Source of the DNA: Strongylocentrotus droebachiensis
Lineage: Eukaryota; Echinodermata; Echinoidea; Camarodonta; Strongylocentrotidae
DNA: 64,000 nucleotides
NCBI GenBank assembly: GCA_035222895.1
Contig: JAVYIG010009872.1
Location: forward strand, 1 to 64,000
Direction of reading: 5' to 3'
Under the pieces are notes generated by a model, which saw nothing but the letters and a program-made list of their open reading frames with translations, was not told the DNA's origin and did no database searches. Each line of letters begins with the position of its first letter. Position 1 is the stretch's first letter. This document shows, piece after piece, positions 27,605 through 40,456 of this stretch. The position numbers and the translations under genes are program-made.

Positions 27605-29890
27605 TCTTTGGTGGATGATGACTTTATGGTATATCTATGGTGGTTATGTGACTCTATCTATCTATCTATCTATCAGGCTATAGTTCATCCAGACGTTGGA
27701 CAAAGCCCTCCTCATGAAATTTCCATTCTCTTCTGTCTCTAGCTGTCCTAGTCTATGTGACTCTATGGTGGCTCTAAATTCCCAAGACGAAAATCCAATT
27801 GAATCCCCATTGAATGTCCCCATTGAATCCCAATTGGCAATTTGGAGTAAATGGAAAGTGAAACAATGGGTACCCATGTTTCAATGGGTACCCTTGTTTC
27901 ACTTTCCATGTACTCCAAATTGCCAATTGGTATTGAATTGGGATTCAATGGGGGCATTCAATGGGGATTCAATTTTGTAAATCGATCCAGTTAGAAGAAC
28001 CAGTGATAAATTACTGATACTTCATAATCGATATTGGCAACTGTCCACCAATTAGGTATATTCCAATCTCATTAGCATTAACTTCATCACATAGATCATT
28101 TGAAGTAAATTCAAGCGTTACATTTACATTGACACAGGCTCGTACACATATCTATATACTAAATATGTATGTTGTTTCTTGGTTAGTAATCATATAATCA
28201 ATATATCTATTGCTAAAACGTGAATGTAATTGTAACATGATCAGACAAAATAATTTATTGGTTAATAATTGCCGAAGGAAAATAGAAATCACAAAATTGA
28301 TGTGCATTGTCATAATTTGCTTAACAAATCATGATAAATTTATTTTTCTGTGACACGTGTAAAATGATAATGAATATTCATGAGATGCCTAGATTTGTTG
28401 GTTTCTACTGGTCCTATTGTTTTTTATTGGGTCTTATTGGTCCAATTGGTTTCTATTTAGCATTGGTCCTATTGGTTACTATTGATTTCTATTGGCCCTA
28501 TTAGACTTTAATGGAATTTCAATTGGTTTCAATTGGACCAATTGAAGTCCAAATTAAGGCCAATTGGTCCAATTGAAACCAATTGGGGACCCATTAAAGT
28601 CTAATGGGGCCTAGGACAATGGGGCCAATGGGTCCAATTTGTCCAATGGGGCCAATCTGGACCAATTGAAACCAATTGGGGACCCATTAAAAGTCTAATG
28701 GGGCCTAAGCCAATGGGGCCAATGGGGCCAATTTGTCCAATGGGGCCAATCTGGACCAATTGAAACCATCTGAAGTCCTATTAAAGTCCCATTGAAACCT
28801 GTTAAAACCTATTGAGACCAATTGGAACCAATTGAAACCAATTGAAACCAATTGAAATTTCAATTGGTGTTCAATTGGTTTCAATTGGATTTTCGTCTTG
28901 GGAAGTGAATGGTAGATCTATGGTAGCTCTGTGGTGGCTGTATGGTGTATAGTATTTCTACGGTATGTTATATGGTAGAATATATTTCTATGGTATTTCT
29001 GCTGAATGGTATCCCTATGGTGGAGGATATTTCAGTGGTAGCTCTATGGTGGATGATGACTTTATGGTATATTTATGGTGGTTATGTGACTCTATGGTGG
29101 GTCTAAAGTGAATGGTAGATCTATGGTGGCTGTATGGTGTATGGTATTTCTACAGTATGTTATATGGTAGAATATATTTCTATGGTATTTCTGTTGAATG
29201 GTATCCCTATGGTGGAGGATATTTCAGTGGTAGCTCTATGGTGGATGATGACTTTATGGTATATTTATGGTGGTTATGTGACTCTATGGTGGGTCTAAAG
29301 TGAATGGTAGATCTATGGTGGCTGTATGGTGTATGGTATTTCTACAGTATGTTATATGGTAGAATATATTTCTATGGTATTTCTGTTGAATGGTATCCCT
29401 ATGGTGGAGGATATTTCAGTGGTAGCTCTATGGTGGATGATGACTTTATGGTATATTTATGGTGGTTATGTGACTCTATGGTGGCTCTAAAGTGAATGGT
29501 AGATATATTGTAGCTCTATGGTGGCTGTATGGTGTATGGTATTTCTACGGTATGTTATATGGTAGAGTATATTCTATGGTATTTCCGTTGAATGGTATAT
29601 CCCGGTGGTGTAAGATATTTTAATGGTAGCTCTATGGTGGATGATGAATTTATGATATATTAATGTTGGTTAGTGACTCTATGGTGGCTCTAAAGTGAAT
29701 GGTAGATCTATGGTAGCTCTATGATGGCTGTATGGTGTATGGTATTTCTACGGTATGATATATGGTACAGTATAGTATTTCCGTTGAATGGTATATCCCC
29801 GTGGTGTAAGATATTTTAGCAGTAGCTCTATGGTGGATGATGACTTTATGATATATTACTAGTGGTTAGTGACTCTATGGTGGCTCTAAC
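27605..29890 (+). repeat. 192-bp satellite, about 5 copies, split by an insertion
   Basis: Units begin GTGAATGGTAGATCTATGG and are built of TATGGTG-type submotifs. Copies lie at about 28905-29108, 29109-29300, 29301-29492, 29493-29692 and 29693-29890; the second and third are almost identical. Fragments at 27605-27660 and 27755-27778 show that the array extended leftwards before an element inserted at 27779-28904. A (TCTA)n run lies at 27653-27676. The short frames in each unit are repeat artefacts. Confidence 0.88.
27779..28904. mobile_element. CCAATTGG-rich element with 26-bp terminal inverted repeats
   Basis: The ends are TTCCCAAGACGAAAATCCAA and its exact inverse; inverted identity spans about 26 bp. 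Insertion into a 192-bp satellite unit allows the empty site to be read: CTCTAAA|GTGAATGG, with at most 2 bp duplicated. The interior has a hairpin at 27787-27975 and, from 28400 to 28880, dense CAATTG, CCAATTGG and CAATGGGGCC repeats. No coding frame is present. Confidence 0.78.
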
Positions 29891-29904
29891 GTGGCAATTT
29901 TTAC

Positions 29905-30290
29905 ATAAAAAGGGCCCCTTTTACTTTAAAAAGTGCCCCTATTATTATTTTTTTAAGTGCCCCTTCCCCTTTCCATCTCTAATAAGTGCCCCTTTTATTT
30001 CAATACGTACCCCTTTTCCTTCGATAAGTTCCGGTTTTCCTTTGCAATAAGTGCCCTTTTTTTCATCTCTAGTAAGTGCCCCTTTTCAGATACGCGAAGT
30101 GCCCCTTTTCACTTTTGATAAGTGCCCCATTCACCTCTGATAAGGGCTCGTTTCATCTTCAATAACTGCCTCTTTTATTTTGACACGTGCCCCTTTCCCT
30201 TCCTAATAAATGCTCTGTTTCCTTCTTATAAGTGCCCCATCCCCTTCCCATAATTACCCCTTTTCATCTCTCATAAGTGCCCCGTTTATC
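29905..30290 (+). repeat. Degenerate about 27-bp minisatellite (AAGTGCCCCTTTT)
   Basis: About 14 imperfect units of the form ATAAGTGCCCCTTTTCATCTCT follow each other. They are too degenerate and contiguous to be a CRISPR array. The array ends where the LINE at 30296 begins. Confidence 0.8.
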
Positions 30291-30295
30291 TTTGG

Positions 30296-32225
30296 AAGAG
30301 AGCACATGTGGACTCAACCTCCAACAACCCGTCACACATAATGTTCCTCAACGCCACACAGGAATCGTTCTTCCACCAACATATAGACGAGCCAACCCGG
30401 CACAGAAATGGACAAAGGTCTAATGTGCTTGACCTCGTATTTACAAATACCGCCGAATTGATTCTTTCGATCGAATACCTGCCTCCTCTAGGACTATGTC
30501 TATCAGCAGAATTAGACATATTACAGGAAACAGATAAGACAAGAAAGAGAGAAAACCGTACAATCTATCAGAAAGGAGACTACAAAACTATGAACGAAAC
30601 CCTGGAGACGGTAGAATGGGAAAAGGTTTTTGCAGATAAGAACTGTGAGCAGGCATGGAATTGTATTTCTCCACAGAATAAAGGAATGCGTGGAAAATTA
30701 TGTACCTGTACGGAAGTGTAATAAAGACAAAATACGAAATATTTACATAACAAGGCCCATCTTGAAACTGTCTAAGAAGAAGACCCGTTGCTGGAAACGC
30801 TATCCAGATGAGAACAGAACAAGAGAGGAAAGGGAAAAGGACTTCAAAGACTATAAACAAATAAGGAACCAACTTAGGAAAGCAACAAGAGCAGCTAGCA
30901 GAAGTTTTGAAGCAGATCTTGTAGAGAACATTAACCAAAATCCCAAAGCGTTTTGGAGGTACGCCAACAGCACGGTAAAGAGTAAGAGCCATATTGTGAG
31001 TCTCATGAAGGAGGATGGCCAACCTGCTCAAACTGGCAGCGAAATGGCAAACATTCTTAATGAATACTTCTCCATTGTATTCACTCAAGAAGACCTGCAG
31101 AATATACCAGACATACAAGTACCCTTACAAATGGACTTACCTACACTAAGTAAAGTAAACATACTAGTGAGCGATGTTGAAAACAAGCTTAAAAAGCTTA
31201 GCACCAACAAGTCGCCGGTTCCAGATGGCCGGGACACATCCTAAGGTGATGAAGGAACTAGCCGAGACTATTGCAGAACCATTGACGTTAATCTACAATA
31301 AATCTATGCAGGAAAGTAAACTCCCACTGGACTGGAAAGGAGGCACTGTAGTACCTCTTCACAAGAAAGGTAGCAGGACACAAGCTTCCAACTACAGACC
31401 TATAAGCCTCACCTCTGTCGCAGGAAAGCTGATGGAGAAAGTTATTCGAGATGCTATAATTACACACTTAGTAATCATCTACTCTCACAAAATCAGCATG
31501 GATTTACCCCAGGAAGGACATGTGCAACTCAATTACTTTGCGTACTAGAGGAATGGTCGCGATGGCTCGATATGAAGGGAAGGTGATTGATGTTTTATAT
31601 CTCGACTTCAAGAAAGCTTTTGACAGTGTTCCTCATGAAAGACTCCTACTCAAACTAGAGGCACATGGACGTGAGGGTAAACTCCTAAACTGGATTAGAG
31701 CCTTTCTGACAGGGAGAGTACAGAGAGTCTTCGTTAACGGAGAATCTTCCAACTGGTCTCCAGTAACAAGCGGGATACGGCAAGGCAGCGTCCACGGACC
31801 GGTCATCATTCCCAGGTGCTCATTCCTGGTCTACATAAATGACCTTCCACTTGACGTGAGAAAGAGCGAAGTAGCCTTATTTGCCGATGACACAAAGCTG
31901 TATAATACAGTGAGCACACCAGCACAGATTAATGACCTTCAAGATGACCTAAACAACCTGCACAGATGGTCTGAGAGATGACAGTTGCCTTTTAATGAGG
32001 ACAATTAAATGCAAAGTACTCCACATCGGCAAGAGAAATCCTGAAGGAAACTACCACATGCAAGGGAAACTTCTGCAATCAGTGAAAGCTGAAAAGGACC
32101 TTGGAGTGACAATTGACTGCCAGCTGAAATTCCATCAACATGTATCATCAGCGGTCAGTAAGGGATACCAACTACTGGGAATAATGAAAAGAACTTTCTC
32201 GAAACAGGATAAGATAAATTTTTTT
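30296..32225 (+). mobile_element. Decayed CR1-like LINE (end of endonuclease plus reverse transcriptase)
   Basis: The first piece (30308-30500) ends an AP endonuclease domain: DEPTRHRNGQRSNVLDLVFT. The linker and reverse transcriptase then follow in pieces across changing frames: 30630-31240 (KAFWRYAN), 31174-31548 (SNYRPISLTSVAGKLMEKVI), 31520-31981 (LYLDFKKAFDSVPHERLLLK and FADDTKLY, holding catalytic motifs A and C) and 31995-32243 (KVLHIGKRNP, EKDLGVTID). At least four frameshifts and a disrupted segment after GIRQGS make it non-functional. It is truncated at both ends and the 3' side runs into the 32-39 kb repeat domain. Confidence 0.9.
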
Positions 32226-33530
32226 TTGAAAATCACCTCATGATCATATCTCCATAACGGAAAGACATTTCTCATTCATATTTACCAGGATCAAGGTCAA
32301 TATCAGTCCAGTCAATTTCAGGTCAAAAAACGCGCGCGTATGCCATTATTAGCAATAGCTTTTCATAAAGAAAATAAAGAAACGCGCACACGCGCGTGCG
32401 CGCGCGTTTTCGTTTGTCACGGCCGAACGCAAAATAATTCATCCTTGGTATTTTTTAACACAGTATTCCTCATGTTTTCCCGAACAATTTGATACCATGT
32501 TTATCTCTTTATGACCATTAATAAGGGAATGAGCGTCCGTTCAAGATGAATGTGGCATGTGCGTGCGCGCGAGCTCTTGTAATACATAGCATATATGGGC
32601 AACAACATGCCTATACAAAACCCCTATGGCTCTTAGGGATGGACGGGAACCCTCAATTTTCCTCTTCATATTCGGATAGAGTAGGAGATGTGATTTCATG
32701 TCTCATTTGGCCATTTAGTATATCGTGTCATCATCATATTGACCTGGAACTCAAAATACGAATTTGCAAATTTTGACGTCAGCATATTTATGGAAAATTT
32801 ATTGTATCTCTGTAAACATTGATTGATTACAAGACCACTACACATTGTTTTTCATTTTGATGACGTCATCATAATGAAAATTGCAATTAAAGGTAACTTG
32901 ACAGATTTTCTTAATTTGCGTGTTAAGCCTATGGAAGGTGCCAATCTTGAAATTTGGCACACATATGTATTGGCATAATTGAGCACAGTAAGGTTTTCAA
33001 CCTTGACCTTCACTGATGACGTCATCTAGGCGCCATTTTGTGAAAATCAACATATGGTCATATCTTCATAACGGAAAGTTTTTTTGCTCATTCATATTTA
33101 TCATGATCAAGGTCAATATCAGTCCAGTCAATTTCAGGTCGAAAAACGCGCGCGTAACACCATTACAAAACATAGAATCGCCATTTTTTTTCTTTCATGA
33201 TATTTCTCATATTTGTCCAAACAATTTGATACCATGTTTATCTCTTTATGACTATTAATAACAAGATGAGAATCCATTCAAGATAAATGTCCGTGCGCGC
33301 GAGCTCTTATAATACATAGCATATATGGGCAAAAACATGCCTATACATAATCCATTATAGGTCTTTGGGATGCACCTGGACCCCAATTGTATTTTTCATA
33401 TTTAGATAGAGTATGAGTCGGATATATGATTTTATGTCTCATTTGGCCATTAAGTGTATCGTGACATCATTATAATGTCCTTGAAACACAATATACGAAT
33501 TTGCATATTATGACGTCAGCATATTTATGT

Positions 33531-36186
33531 AAAATTGATTGTATCTCTGTAAATATTGATCAATTTTCTTCAAAATTTCGATATGTTGTAGCTAGGACAA
33601 TTCTCTACAAGCTCAATATCCACTTTTTCACTGGTTTTTATAATAGATCGGACACAAACAAAGATGATACTGAAACCGTGCATTTTCTGCTCATTTCATG
33701 ACACATATGAGATACAGGAGAGTTGATGTAACTTTGTTTAAATTTGAAGTTATAATAAGAGTGCAGCTACCTTGTTGATTTCCAGATCATTGTGTATGGA
33801 TGTATTACAAAAACAAAATATGATTGATACATGTAAGAAACTTGTAAACATCAGCCTACTTATGTGGAAAAAATGAACGATGCTAGACACTACAAAAAGA
33901 GAGTGGCTTCAAGTGTACCTACCATATGCACCCGTCCTCATTAGTCTCAGGTGGTTGTTTTTCCATAAAATTGATTGTATCTCTGTAAATATTGATCAAT
34001 TTTCTTCAAAATTTCGATATGTTGTAGCTAGGACAATTCTCTACAAGCTCAATATCCACTTTTTCACTGGTTTTTATAATAGATCGGACACAAACAAAGA
34101 TGATACTGAAACTGTGCATTTTCTGCTCATTTCATGACACATATGAGATACAGGAGAGTTGATGTAACTTTGTTTAAATTTGAAGTTATAATAAGAGTGC
34201 AGCTACCTTGTTGATTTCCAGATCATTGTGTATGGATGTATTACAAAAACAAAATATGATTGATACATGTAAGAAACTTGTAAACATCAGCCTACTTATG
34301 TGGAAAAAATGAACGATGCTAGACACTACAAAAAGAGAGTGGCTTCAAGTGTACCTACCATATGCACCCGTCTTCATTAGTCTCAGGTGGTTGTTTTTCC
34401 ATAAAATTGATTGTATCTCTGTAAATATTGATCAATTTTCTTCCAAATTTCGATATGTTGTAGCTAGGACAATTCTCTACAAGCTCAATATCCACTTTTT
34501 CACTGGTTTTTTATAATAGATCGGACACAAACAAAGATGATACTGAAACCGTGCATTTTCTGCTCATTTCATGACACATATGAGATACAGGAGAGTTGAT
34601 GTAACTTTGTTTAAATTTGAAGTTATAATAAGAGTGCAGCTACCTTGTTGATTTCCAGATCATTGTGTATGGATGTATTACAAAAACAAAATATGATTGA
34701 TACATGTAAGAAACTTGTAAACATCAGCCTACTTATGTGGAAAAAATGAACGATGCTAGACACTACAAAAAGAGAGTGGCTTCAAGTGTACCTACCATAT
34801 GCACCCGTCCTCATTAGTCTCAGGTGGTTGTTTTTCCATAAAATTGATTGTATCTCTGTAAATATTGATCAATTTTCTTCCAAATTTCGATATGTTGTAG
34901 CTAGGACAATTCTCTACAAGCTCAATATCCACTTTTTCACTGGTTTTTATAATAGATCGGACACAAACAAAGATGATACTGAAACCGTGCATTATCTGTT
35001 CATTTCATGACACATACACTGTAAAAAAATAAAAGTCGAAATAACTCAATAAAATTGAGGAAAAGAATTGCCTTATTTTTATTAAGTAAATATTACCTAC
35101 GGCATCTTAACTAGAATTTATTTATTTTGCTGAATACATTTTTACTCAGTTAAATCGAGTTACATTAACGTAAATAATTTAAGTATTGTAATCATTTTAG
35201 ATAATTAAAAAAAAGCTATGATAGGATTACATATTGCACGATTTGCTTCCCATCTAATCTAACAAGTAACATCCACTAATCATTCACTACTTCTATTTAA
35301 GATTAATCACTAATCACACTAACACTACTTCTATTTAAGATTTACATACGCTTCAATTCGACACATATTGAAAGGCTCCAAATTTTATATATACTTGATC
35401 GTAGCATCTTAAGAGGAAAATTGGTTGACAATTTCCTGAAATATCAAGTTTTGATTTGTTTTGAACTGGGTAACAATTAAAAATGGTCTTGTCTTTGCTT
35501 AGCCATGTTAAATGAATTATTAAATGTTTTAAAGTCCTTAAATTTTCATTCAACCACAAAAAAGAATTGTTTTATTTTAAAAAGAGTTTAATTTGGTCTT
35601 AATGAATATTCATAAATTATGTAAATATTTCTATTACGCACTGCATCGGTGCTTACTTTAAAAAGATAAGAATAATCAACATAAATTGTTTGAGTAATAC
35701 GTATAATTTCTGATTTTGAGTTAAAATTACTAAATTAATACAAGCTGAAATTACTTAAAGTGTTTATGTATTTGATTTTACTTAAATATTCCACGTATGT
35801 TCTACTAAATTGAAAGTTTGAGTTAGCAAGACTTAAATTTAGTGCGTAAGTTGCAAAACTAATGTTTTTAAGTACATGGAAAAAATACGTAAAAATTACC
35901 AATGAACAAATTATTTTTTACAGTGTAGGAGATACAGGAGAGTTTATGTAACTTTGTTTAAATTTGAAGTTATAAGAGTGCAGCTACCTTGTTGATTTCC
36001 AGATCATTGTGTATGGATGTATTACAAAAACAAAATATGATTGATACATGTAAGAAACTTGTAAACATCAGCCTACTTATGTGGAAAAAATGAACGATGC
36101 TAGACACTACAAAAAGAGAGTGGCTTCAAGTGTACCTACCATATGCACCCGTCCTCATTAGTCTCAGGTGGTTGTTTTTCCATAAG
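33531..36186 (+). repeat. 436-bp tandem repeat, four copies, one interrupted
   Basis: Units start AAAATTGATTGTATCTCTGT at 33531, 33967, 34403 and 34840. They are nearly identical, implying recent expansion or conversion. The fourth copy is split by the element at 35017-35925 and resumes to 36186. Repeated 85-codon frames in each unit are artefacts of the repeat. Confidence 0.93.
35017..35925. mobile_element. TA-flanked non-autonomous element (CACTGTAAAAAA ends)
   Basis: The element starts CACTGTAAAAAAATAA and ends with TTATTTTTTACAGTG, inverted repeats of about 14-16 bp, between TA dinucleotides (35015-35016, 35926-35927). The uninterrupted copies of the 436-bp repeat give the empty site (CACATATGAGATAC), confirming TA duplication. 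The 909-bp interior is AT-rich without a transposase. Confidence 0.85.
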
Positions 36187-36925
36187 ACAGGCGTTTTAAA
36201 ATCTGTCAACAATCAAATTTCTGGAATGGTGTATAGAGCCAATTCATTGGTTTGTGATGATTTACATTCACCTTAAATGTAATTAAATTGTAATAATAAA
36301 GTTGGGAGAAATTGTAATAATAAAGTTGGGAGAATTAAGGAATAGATCTGATCAGTTTTTTCCAATTGTTATCATTAATAATGGTCTGTTTTCACTCGAT
36401 TTTCAGACTATCTTTAATTGTGCATTTAGCATTGAAGTCACTACCTTAGCACCATTTTCTCTCGTCTGAATAATGTTACCAAGTCCCTTTGAATAAAATT
36501 TTAAAATCCAAATTTCAATGGGCAAGTTTTATCATTTTACGGCAAATTGTAATGCATGATAATGCTTGCTTGGGGATCACATATATTCAAATGATAATGA
36601 TAATAAGTTAGAATAAACTACGATATCTGTATATTGAATCGTTTTAATTAATTATGAGGAGAAATGCATTTTGTATCTTTCCATCTTGCCTTTATTCAAA
36701 TGTGTGTAGGCTACCATTGTAAGGTGATTAGTATTAAATGCACTATAACCATGTTAAATTGGATACAATTTAGTATAATTTTTATTTTATTTTACAGAAA
36801 CAAATATTTTGAATGAGGAAAAGTAGTGTCTGATTGCAGTGATGAAAGGTAAAATGGTACTGTACCACGGTGGTAGAGTGTGCTCTGTTGTATAGTTCCT
36901 TTCCTCATGTTGGCGTTATCAGGTG

Positions 36926-37230
36926 GGCTGTAGCCCGTATATAATACAGACCACCTTATAATTTTGTTAAAATCGTCTTTATTATTCATTATTTATTTAT
37001 CAGGTGGGCTGTATCTAATACAGACCACCTTATATTTTTGTTAAAATTGCCTTTATTATTATCAGGTGGGGTGTATATAATACATACCACCTTATGTTTT
37101 CTTTAAAATTGCCTTTATTATCACCTGGGCTGTATCTAATACAGACTTCCTTATAATTTTGTTAAAATTGCCTTTATCAGGTGGGCTGTATATCATACAG
37201 ACCACCTCATAATTTTGTTAAAATCGCCTT
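36926..37230. repeat. Tandem palindromic units AGGTGGGCTGTAT...ATACAGACCACCT (5 copies)
   Basis: Each unit of about 62-80 bp has an inverted pair (AGGTGGGCTGTAT with ATACAGACCACCT) and then TTATAATTTTGTTAAAATYG. The same unit occurs twice more at 38373-38500. Every unit could form its own small hairpin. Confidence 0.85.
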
Positions 37231-38372
37231 TAGTTATTTTTCTTATTTCGACCCACTTTTTTTGTTAGCAAGATAACTTTAAAATGGTTCAATCAAATGC
37301 TTTTATATTTGGCACACATGTATAGGCATATGGACAAAGCACAGTAAGGTTCTCAACCTTGACCTTGACTGATGACGTCACCTAGGTTCCATTTTGTGAA
37401 ATTTTCTGAAAACTAACTCATGACCATATCTTCATAACGGAGAGTCGTTTCTCATTCATATTTATCATGATCAAGGTCAATATCCGTCCGGTCGATTTCA
37501 GGTCAAAAAACGCGCGCGCATGCGTACGTCCGCGCTTTAGCGCGCGCGCAAAATTTCAAAATGCTCCAAATCGTCTCAAATTCATTTTGGAAATGTTTTA
37601 GGCGATTTGAAGCATTTCGCAAAAAACGCACACACGCGCGCGTTTTCGCGCGTTCAACCATTACACAACATAGAATCGCCATTTTTTTTCATGATATTTC
37701 TCATATTTTTCCGAACAATTTGATACCATGTTTATCTCTTTATGACCATTAATAACAAGATGAGCGTCCATTCAAAATAAATGTCCGTGCGCGCGAGCTC
37801 TTTTAATACATAGCATATATGGGCAAAAACAGGCCTATACAAAATCCATTATAGCTCTTTAGAATGCGAGGTGACCCCATTTTATTCTTCATATTTTGAT
37901 AGAATACGAGTCGGAGATATGATTTCATGTCTCATTTGACCCTCAATTAACTCATGACGACATTATAATGTCCTCCGAACTCAAAATTTCAATTTGTATA
38001 TTTTTACGTTAGCATAATTTTGGAAAATGTTTTAGCTGAGACAATTTTCTACAAATGCAGTCACTACAATGCTTCATTTTGACAAAGGCATCATGGCGTA
38101 TTTTTGCGATTAAAGGAGGCATGTCATTTTTTCACAAATTTGCATGTATTCTCTATAGGACATGACTTTTTCTCAAAACTCGATTCTACATTCCCGTCTT
38201 TTGCGAGCAATATCTCCGTCGTTTTAGCTTCGCTTACGCTGAACTTCGAGTGTGTTGTAGCTGAGACAGTTAGCTATCTCAAATGTGAACTTCATTTTGT
38301 CTCAAATTTTAGTTCGACCAGCCCACCTATACTTGTTCCAAACAAGTATTACAAATCTAGTTATTTTTATTA

Positions 38373-38500
38373 TTTATCAGGTGGGCTGTATATCGTACAG
38401 ACCACCTTATAATTTCGTTAGAATTGCCTTTATTTATTTATTTATTTATCAGGTGGGCTGTATAACGTACAGACCACCTTATAATTTCGTTAGAATTGCC
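38373..38500. repeat. Two further AGGTGGGCTGTAT palindromic units
   Basis: Two copies of the palindromic unit described at 36926-37230, with TTCGTTAGAATTGCC variants, inserted in the third block of the large tandem domain. Confidence 0.8.
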
Positions 38501-39677
38501 TTTATCTATTTTTCTTACATCTAACCACTTTTTTGTAAGCACGATTACTTGAAAATGGCTCAATCAAATGCCTTGAAATTTGGCACACATATGTATAGGC
38601 ATATATAAAAAGCACAATAACGTTTTCAACATTGACCTTTACTGATGACGTCATCTAAGCGCCATTTTGTAAAGATTTTCGAAAATCAACTCATGATCAT
38701 ATCTTCATAACAAAGTTATTTCTCATTCATATTTATCAAGATCAAGGTCAATATCCGTCCGGTCAATTTCAGGTCAAATAACGCGCGCGTGACGCGCGCA
38801 AAATTTTTAAATGCTCAAAATCGTCTCAAAATCATTTTGCATACGTTTTAGGCCATTCTAAGCATTTTATAAAAAATCGCGCACAGGCGCATAGGTGCGC
38901 GTTTTCGCGCGTAAAACTATTGCACAACATAGAATCTCCATTTCTTTTTCTTTCATAATATTCAACATTTATTTACAAACAAATTGATACCATGATTGTC
39001 TCTTTATGACTATTAATAACGGAATGATCGACCGTTTAACAAAAATTTCTGTGCGCGCGAGCTCTTGTAATACATAGCATATATGGGCAAAAACATGCCT
39101 ATACAAAATCCATTGTAGCTCTTTAAGATGCATGGTGACCCCAATTTTTTTCATATTTTAATAAAGTATGATTCGGGGATATATTTTCATTTCTCATTTG
39201 ACCCTCAATCAACTCATGACGTCATCAAAATGGCCTCCGAACTCAAAATTCCAATTTGCATATTATGACGTCAGCATATTTATGGAAAATTGATTGTATG
39301 TCTGTAAATATTGATCAATTTTCTTCCAAATTTTGATATGTTCTAGCTGAGACAATTTTCTACAAATGCAATCACTATTATCCTTCATTTTGACAAAGGC
39401 ATCATGGCGTATTTTTGCGATTAAAGGAGGCATGTCAATTTTCACATTTTGCGTGTATTCTCTTTGGGACATGACTTTTTCTCAAAACTCGCTTCTACAT
39501 TCCCGTCTTTCGCGAGCAATATCTATGTCGTTTTAGCTTCATTTACGCTGAATTTCGAGTATGTTGTAGCTGAGACAAAAAGCTCAAATGTACCCTTTTT
39601 TTTTTGTCTCAATTTTTTATTGGATCAGCCCACCTATACCTGTTCCAAACAAGTATTACAAATCTAGTTTTTGTTTA

Positions 39678-39804
39678 TTGTTGTAAAGAACTCATGCCAA
39701 GCACCCAGTAGATTTTCATCATGTGTTTGATCTTTTTATTGAAAACATGATCAAACACATCATCATAATCTACAGAGTGCAACCAAAAAATTCTTAACAA
39801 CAAT
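39678..39804. repeat. Foldback of about 55-bp arms
   Basis: TTGTTGTAAAGAACTC...GTGTTTGATC pairs with GATCAAACACATCATCAT...TTCTTAACAACAA at roughly three-quarters identity; the inner 24 bp are best. It is probably a small MITE. The following DNA (39805-40254) shows nothing I can identify. Confidence 0.65.
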
Positions 39805-40456
39805 TTAAATTTCTTTCAGGAAGCCTAACAATAAAGCTGTTTTTGATTCAATGAGCATCATAGAGACGATGAACAAATGAGAATAATAATACAACGTCGT
39901 TAAGCGTGAGACCGTTCACTGCTATCTCTCCCCGCCAAATAATCCGAACAAAACAATCAACCGAGGGTAATCAACTGTTAAACGAATTTATCATGAGTCC
40001 TTAAAAAATTAATTAATACTGCTTGTCAAGTATTGTTGAAGAGCAGCAAAGGCGAACGCGATTGTCGCTACAATTCAGAAATCGTTGCTTCGATTGATTT
40101 TCTCTCAAAATTACCATGAGAAATCAAGCTACATAGAACTATGATCGACAAAAAAGATATTGTCTTGAAAACATGCAGTCAAAAAACATTAGAACTTGAA
40201 TGAATAAAACATAATGCAAACGAATACGACTAGAATGAATAGGACACAAGTTCCAGTATCAAGTATCAAGTATCAAGTATCAAGTTTTTTTGTCTTCCAG
40301 AAAACACATGTGACAAAATATAATAGAGTATAATCATAACAGTACAATGTAGAATAAAGGAAGACGAGGAGACCTTGGTTGAAGCACAGCTTGTTAAGTT
40401 AAGGCCCCCTCATATGATGTGACAAAGATAACTTATTCATGAATACAACAACAAAT

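Larger units (their letters stand above)
32225..39660. repeat. Large diverged tandem domain with CG palindromes
   Basis: Four related blocks start near 32230, 33050, 37415 and 38685. Each carries in order CATATCTTCATAACGGAAAG, GATCAAGGTCAATATCAGTC, ACGCGCGCGT, TTTGATACCATGTTTATCTC, GCGCGCGAGCTCTT, AATACATAGCATATATGGGC, and usually GATGACGTCATC. A further sub-block (CAAAGGCATCATGGCGTATT) recurs at 38080 and 39395, about 1.3 kb apart. The 436-bp array and the AGGTGG palindrome arrays lie between blocks. No gene is seen. Confidence 0.8.

Noticed and set aside
29112..29495. Two identical 63-codon frames rich in Trp, Tyr and Met
   Set aside because: They are translations of the 192-bp satellite (TATGGTG units).
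29905..30290. CRISPR-like or leader-repeat array
   Set aside because: The units are degenerate and continuous; it is a minisatellite.
33501..35010. Four similar 66-85-codon frames
   Set aside because: They are the same phase of the 436-bp tandem repeat; no start context or homology.
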